Source of the DNA: GWE2-40-63 sp050179685
Lineage (GTDB): Bacteria; Bacteroidota; Bacteroidia; Bacteroidales; SZUA-534
Reading direction: 5' to 3'
Assembly (NCBI GenBank): GCA_050179685.1
Contig: JBFXEW010000005.1
Location: forward strand, 62,001 to 126,000
DNA length: 64,000 nt
Shown here: piece by piece, positions 60,512 to 64,000 of the stretch
Numbering within the stretch: position 1 is the stretch's first letter
How the letters are laid out: each line of letters begins with the position of its first letter
Position numbers and translations under genes: made by a program
Notes under the pieces: generated by a model
The model's input: the letters and a program-made list of their open reading frames with translations, nothing else
What the model was told of the DNA's origin: nothing
The model's database searches: none

Positions 60512-61939
60512 TTATTCATCATCAAATAAATCATCTGCATTTGGATATGTTTCTTCAACTAAAATAGGTTCCTCAGCAGTATTCATTTTTTTCTTAATAA
60601 TCAAACTTTCCCGATATTCTTTAGCTTCCGCTTTCTTAATAAATTCAATTTCACCATGATTTTCTTTAACTACCTTTTCTATTTCATCAAGAGAAATATC
60701 AAAATACTCACGTCTAAGATTTACAAAGTTTAATCTGTTTTTATTAAAGGTTTTATGAAGTTGATTTTCCAAATCAGGTGCATCTTCGGAATATATCATT
60801 GCATGAACATCAAATTTAAAAGGTACTGATGCGTCTCCTAACTCGTTTACTCTATCTAATGGTTCTAATCTACGTGTCATTCCGATTTTGTAAATATTTT
60901 CTCCAAAAGAGCCTATATTGGATATTACATAAACATGACCGGATTTTGTCTGTTGTGCCATTGAAAGAGCACGTTGATTTTTCTCTTCGGCTTCTCGCAA
61001 CTTTTCTTGTAATTCTGTCAGTTGTGCTTCATATTTCGCCCTCTCTTCTTCAGACGCTTTGGCAATTTCCTCTTGTGCTTTTTTCATCGCTTGCTGAATT
61101 AATTTCTCTTCTTTTTCAGCTTCTTTCTGAGCTTTTTCAAAATCTCTTTGAGCTTTTTCTTCTTCTCTCATTAATTCTCTAATCCTTCTTTGCTCTTCCT
61201 TTTCCTCATATTTCTTTAATTCATATTCATGAGTTAACCTTAATTCATCAATTTTTAACTGTAAAAACTCATATTGAATATCAATATTTTGTGAAGAATT
61301 AAGTTTATTAATTGCTTCAAAAGTCTTCTTTATTCTTTCTTCAAATTGTTCAATATTATTCCATTTAACCTTTGCAATTAGTGAATCACATTCTCCATTA
61401 AAAGCTCTTAATGTTAGCTTAATAGCCTTCCTCTCCATAACTTCGCCTTTTTTGCGACTACCATCAACGGTCCAAGGAGTGCCACATACAGCAGCTATCT
61501 CATTTTTAATAAGTTCTTTTTGTTGTTCCTTATTCTGAATTATTTTTTCTTTATATTTTTCGGATGTTTCAAAATCAAAGTGTGGTTCATATACACCGAA
61601 TTCAGCTATTTCTAAAGTGTCTCTTAATAAGTTATTCTGATGTGTTAAATCCTCATAAACTTCCTTAGCAGTAAGATACTTCTCCTTTAATAATTTTAGC
61701 TTTTCTTTTGATTCAATAATCTGGTTCTGGAAATCTTCAGATTGTTGAGTAAATACAATGGTTCGTTTATTAATTTCCTCATCAACATCTATTATGTTCC
61801 TATACTTATTTTCGTAATCGGTAATAATAGAGTTTAATTCTTTTTTCTTTTTGCTGCCTTTTACTAATAGAAATATCAGAAGCCCTATTATTAAGAAACT
61901 ACCAACGATTATCAGAATCAAAATTCCTGTTGTATCCAT
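60512..61939 (-). CDS. Membrane-anchored DUF4041 + GIY-YIG (T5orf172/MUG113) nuclease, SNIPE-like
   Basis: 475 residues. Order: one membrane helix (about 6-27), coiled coil (about 30-115), DUF4041 (about 120-235, with CGTPWTVDGSRKKGEVMERKAIKLTLRAFNGECDSL), a long charged coiled coil (about 235-330), and a GIY-YIG-type domain (from 334: GHVYVISN, YKIGMTRR, RVNELGD, LENQLHKTF, RREYFD). Key tyrosine, YKIG, arginine and glutamate of the nuclease fold are present. As I recall, this architecture is that of SNIPE, a membrane-located nuclease that cuts phage DNA as it enters the cell. AT-rich compared with the window core; lies downstream of an attC-like foldback. Confidence 0.85.
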   Translation of the reverse strand: MDTTGILILIIVGSFLIIGLLIFLLVKGSKKKKELNSIITDYENKYRNIIDVDEEINKRTIVFTQQSEDFQNQIIESKEKLKLLKEKYLTAKEVYEDLTHQNNLLRDTLEIAEFGVYEPHFDFETSEKYKEKIIQNKEQQKELIKNEIAAVCGTPWTVDGSRKKGEVMERKAIKLTLRAFNGECDSLIAKVKWNNIEQFEERIKKTFEAINKLNSSQNIDIQYEFLQLKIDELRLTHEYELKKYEEKEEQRRIRELMREEEKAQRDFEKAQKEAEKEEKLIQQAMKKAQEEIAKASEEERAKYEAQLTELQEKLREAEEKNQRALSMAQQTKSGHVYVISNIGSFGENIYKIGMTRRLEPLDRVNELGDASVPFKFDVHAMIYSEDAPDLENQLHKTFNKNRLNFVNLRREYFDISLDEIEKVVKENHGEIEFIKKAEAKEYRESLIIKKKMNTAEEPILVEETYPNADDLFDDE

Positions 61940-61997
61940 AATTTAAGTTTTTATTTATTACTAAGGTTTATTTTATGCACTATCGTTTTTGCATGAA

Positions 61998-62200
61998 GCC
62001 TAACGTTTAGTATAAGAAACGTAAGTGATTTCGAAGCACTTACCTGTCAAGTTGCACAGAGCCAAATTTGCGTTTTGACACAAATTTAAAATATTAAACA
62101 AACCCGTAAAATCGCAGATTTGGCGGAGCTGATTAAATGCTCTAAAGTTTCGTAAAGCACTGAGCCACTTATGTTTTTTATACATTGTTGTAGGGCGTTA
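61998..62200 (-). repeat. Large attC-like foldback at a gene-cassette boundary
   Basis: The ends are GCCTAACG (61998) and GTTGTAGGGCGTTA (to 62200). Inside, GTATAAGAAACGTAAGTG (62010-62027) pairs with CACTTATGTTTTTTATAC (62166-62183) at 16 of 18 positions (both mismatches are G/T), and GCCAAATTTGCG (62061-62072) pairs with CGCAGATTTGGC (62113-62124) at 11 of 12. On the minus strand the structure starts at the stop codon of the gene 62198-62731 and ends with GTTAGGC, 59 bases before the ATG of the DUF4041 gene. This is the arrangement of an integron cassette, although no integrase is in the window. Confidence 0.6.
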
Positions 62201-62731
62201 TTTCCTGTCAAAATAATCAGATAATTCTTGAAATGAAAACAAGAGTTTTATTTCATCTGAGTCTGAAAAGTGCTTTCTTGTAACTTCATCAGTAATATGA
62301 TTAATAAATCTACACTCCAGTTGACTTCTTTTTCCAGCATAACTAAAATCAATAATTTTAATTTCACTCCCTACATTTATTTTCACCATATCCCAATGTT
62401 TGAAATCTTTTTTACAGACAAAAACGTCGTCAGGTTTAATACCGATTTCCTCTAACTCCATTTTCTTGTCGGAGAAATCACCTATAAAAAATAAGTCTAA
62501 CTTTTCTATGTTTTCTTGAATCATACTGCAATTAGCTTTGAGTTTAAAGAATGTAGTCCTTATCTCATAAAGATTTTCAATTTCTTTTACATCGTCAATA
62601 TCTTTAGTCCCATTAAGCAAATCAATGATTTCATCATACTCTCCACCTTTAACAAGTTTTTGAAGTGTCGATGATAGCCATGCTCTTTCTGGAAAGCTTT
62701 TAAAAATTTGTTTGTATTCTTCTGTAGTCAT
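62198..62731 (-). CDS. Protein of unknown function, third gene of the HNH-deiminase operon
   Basis: 177 residues, no signal peptide or membrane segment. N-terminal half helical (MTTEEYKQIFKSFPERAWLSSTLQKLV), C-terminal half with beta-strand patterns (DVFVCKKDFKHWDMVKINVGSEIKIIDFSYAGKRSQLECRFIN). Contains three cysteines. No family recognised. It starts 12 bases after the deiminase-family gene, and its stop codon is inside the end of the attC-like foldback. Confidence 0.72.
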   Translation of the reverse strand: MTTEEYKQIFKSFPERAWLSSTLQKLVKGGEYDEIIDLLNGTKDIDDVKEIENLYEIRTTFFKLKANCSMIQENIEKLDLFFIGDFSDKKMELEEIGIKPDDVFVCKKDFKHWDMVKINVGSEIKIIDFSYAGKRSQLECRFINHITDEVTRKHFSDSDEIKLLFSFQELSDYFDRK

Positions 62732-62743
62732 ATTTTTTATGTT

Positions 62744-63586
62744 TTATTTAATTGTCCATGTTGTACAGTTTAATAAACCGCCAAAAAGTCCAATTGAATT
62801 GAAGTTAATTGTTTCAACTTTTCTATTAGGGAATATTTGTCTGAATATCGCCAGAACTTCATCGTCTTTATTGTTCTCTATTTCAAAAATCGGTAATACA
62901 ATCAGATTTTGAATTTCTAAATAGTTAACGTAACAACCTATAGCATGGTCAGGATATTTTGGTTCTTTGTATTCAAGAAATGGAATGTCTATATAATCAA
63001 TACCATGCTTTTTTAGGACTTTGTTAATCCCATTTCTCCAATATTTATACTCCTTTTCTCTATCATTACCAATTATTACATCTCGGTCAACAAAGCGAAC
63101 AAGTCCATCTGCATGACCTGTCATGTCAGATTTTATTTGTGGAATAACAATAATTTCAACTTCAAGTAATTCTTCAATTTCTGAAATCAATTTGCTTTTA
63201 CTTGAATATTCGGGATTCTCATCAAATACACGGTCTGTGATAATTGCTCTATCTGACCAATTAACAATATTTCCGCCGTCAAGATTTATTTCAGAAAATC
63301 TTGGTTCAAAATCATTCGCTTTACAAACTATTTCAGGGTCAGACTGAAGCTCCAAGTCGTGTTTCAAGTAGGAAGGTTCATATCGGAATTGAACAAATTT
63401 ATCTTTAGCAATTTGAATTGGCATATAATCCCTGCACCAAATATCTCTTGTCGCTTTTATGAACTTGTATTTAACCGAACTGTTATCAAGCAGGTCGGTA
63501 AGTGCATTGCAAGTCTTAGTAAAACGCTTATCAGTATGAAGGTTTTCTGAAAGATAAACAGTATTTGTATCCCTTGCTATTATCAT
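62744..63586 (-). CDS. Peptidyl-arginine deiminase / agmatine deiminase family protein
   Basis: 280 residues of the PAD_porph/guanidine-modifying fold. Active-site elements are all visible: TRDIWCRDYMP (R52, D53), LDGGNIV (about 102-108), TGHADGLVRFVD (H158, D160) and the nucleophile C274 in GGLLNCTTW. Bacterial members hydrolyse agmatine or peptidyl-arginine. No signal peptide is present, so it acts in the cytoplasm, unlike Porphyromonas PPAD; no polyamine genes are nearby. It overlaps the upstream HNH gene by 4 bases (ATGA), suggesting a functional link with that nuclease. Confidence 0.88.
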   Translation of the reverse strand: MIIARDTNTVYLSENLHTDKRFTKTCNALTDLLDNSSVKYKFIKATRDIWCRDYMPIQIAKDKFVQFRYEPSYLKHDLELQSDPEIVCKANDFEPRFSEINLDGGNIVNWSDRAIITDRVFDENPEYSSKSKLISEIEELLEVEIIVIPQIKSDMTGHADGLVRFVDRDVIIGNDREKEYKYWRNGINKVLKKHGIDYIDIPFLEYKEPKYPDHAIGCYVNYLEIQNLIVLPIFEIENNKDDEVLAIFRQIFPNRKVETINFNSIGLFGGLLNCTTWTIK

Positions 63587-64000
63587 TTAACCAATATTGA
63601 GTTGAAATAATTTTTCATTGCTGGAACAAAATTTATTCGCCAGTCTTCTTCTGAAATCAAGTTGCTTTTAGCATTGTTGCAAAACGGACAACATAAAACA
63701 GAATTATCATAGGTGTATCCAACGCTTGGATTAAGCTTTTCAATTTCTAATGTTCCCTTAGACCGTTTTGTTTTTTGATTAAGAGTCAAATTGCCATTTC
63801 TATTTTTGACAATTTTATGCAGTTCCTTTTGAGTTATCCCACAATAAGCACAGGATTCATTGTGTTTGTTGTACCACTTGATAAGTTTCTCAGGATTCTC
63901 AAAGAGTTCTCTTCTTTGTTCATTAAAGTATCTTGAATATAGGACTTGATACTCTTTAAATTCAACTTTTATTTGATTTAACCTGTCACTATTTATTCCA
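63583..64000 (-). CDS. HNH endonuclease-like protein, C-terminal part (cut by the window edge)
   Basis: Open frame on the minus strand from the window edge to TGA at 63583, 139 codons; the N terminus is outside. It contains ESCAYCGITQKELHKIV followed by a LEIEKLNPSVGYTYDNSVLC stretch and CPFCNNAKSNLIS. This is the zinc-binding CxxC ... CxxC pattern of McrA-like HNH nucleases, with the usual His replaced or shifted in the LEIEKLNP position, so activity is uncertain. TTG 63789 is not a start: the HNH core begins upstream. The stop overlaps the start of the deiminase gene. Confidence 0.8.
   Translation of the reverse strand, partial: GINSDRLNQIKVEFKEYQVLYSRYFNEQRRELFENPEKLIKWYNKHNESCAYCGITQKELHKIVKNRNGNLTLNQKTKRSKGTLEIEKLNPSVGYTYDNSVLCCPFCNNAKSNLISEEDWRINFVPAMKNYFNSILVK

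Overview
The window reads as chromosomal DNA of a Bacteroidota bacterium, probably a marine or sediment member of the Marinilabiliales / Prolixibacteraceae type. This taxonomic call is inference. It rests on the complete menaquinone branch, on -7 boxes of the TAnnTTTG type, on scarce Shine-Dalgarno sequences, on Bacteroidota-restricted families (DUF3822, DUF6155, a DUF6261-like protein, an RprXY-like two-component pair) and on the kind of intergenic repeats seen. No rRNA, plasmid or phage backbone is present.

Layout. 1-5.0 kb (+): menaquinone genes menD (5' end missing), menB, menA and a fused menC-menE. 5.1-7.4 kb: a pseudouridine synthase and a dicarboxylate/amino-acid symporter. 7.9-20.0 kb (+): a long beta-oxidation operon (crotonase, 3-hydroxyacyl-CoA dehydrogenase, SCP2-type thiolase, acyl-CoA dehydrogenase, EtfB, EtfA, a two-gene ETF:quinone oxidoreductase, and the fused B12 mutase IcmF). 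Together these could convert isobutyryl-CoA to butyryl-CoA and then to two acetyl-CoA, with electrons passing through ETF to the menaquinone made by the neighbouring men genes.

20.0-21.7 kb: a gene-free repeat block holding a 21-bp array whose units change orientation, a 308-bp tandem triplicate and a 154-bp duplicate. 21.7-36.9 kb (-): two related lipoproteins with a POT-type transporter, several small enzymes and unknowns, an FMN-binding protein with a porin, a LuxR regulator with a hemerythrin protein, an RprXY-like two-component operon, a DMT exporter and a RecD/Dda-like helicase. 37-42 kb (+): a membrane-anchored unknown, DUF3822-rsmD, an AEC transporter, two tRNA-Asp genes with promoter and terminator, and an O-antigen-ligase-like protein. 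42-57.5 kb, mixed strands: S4 protein, nitroreductase, tatA, two lipoproteins with LPP20/CsgG-like features, HAD phosphatase, RelA/SpoT, queE, a NUMOD4-HNH protein, tatA-tatC, a Memo-AMMECR1 fusion, cupins, MscS, DinB and DoxX proteins.

57.5-59.3 kb: a second repeat block, including an inverted copy of an element from the 20-kb block and sixteen exactly spaced 42-bp units. 59.5-64 kb: an accessory end with a DUF6261-like gene, a membrane-anchored DUF4041 + GIY-YIG nuclease gene of the SNIPE antiphage architecture, a large integron-attC-like foldback, and a tightly overlapping operon encoding an HNH nuclease (cut by the window edge), a peptidyl-arginine-deiminase-family enzyme and an unknown protein. 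This last region is the best candidate for an undescribed system.
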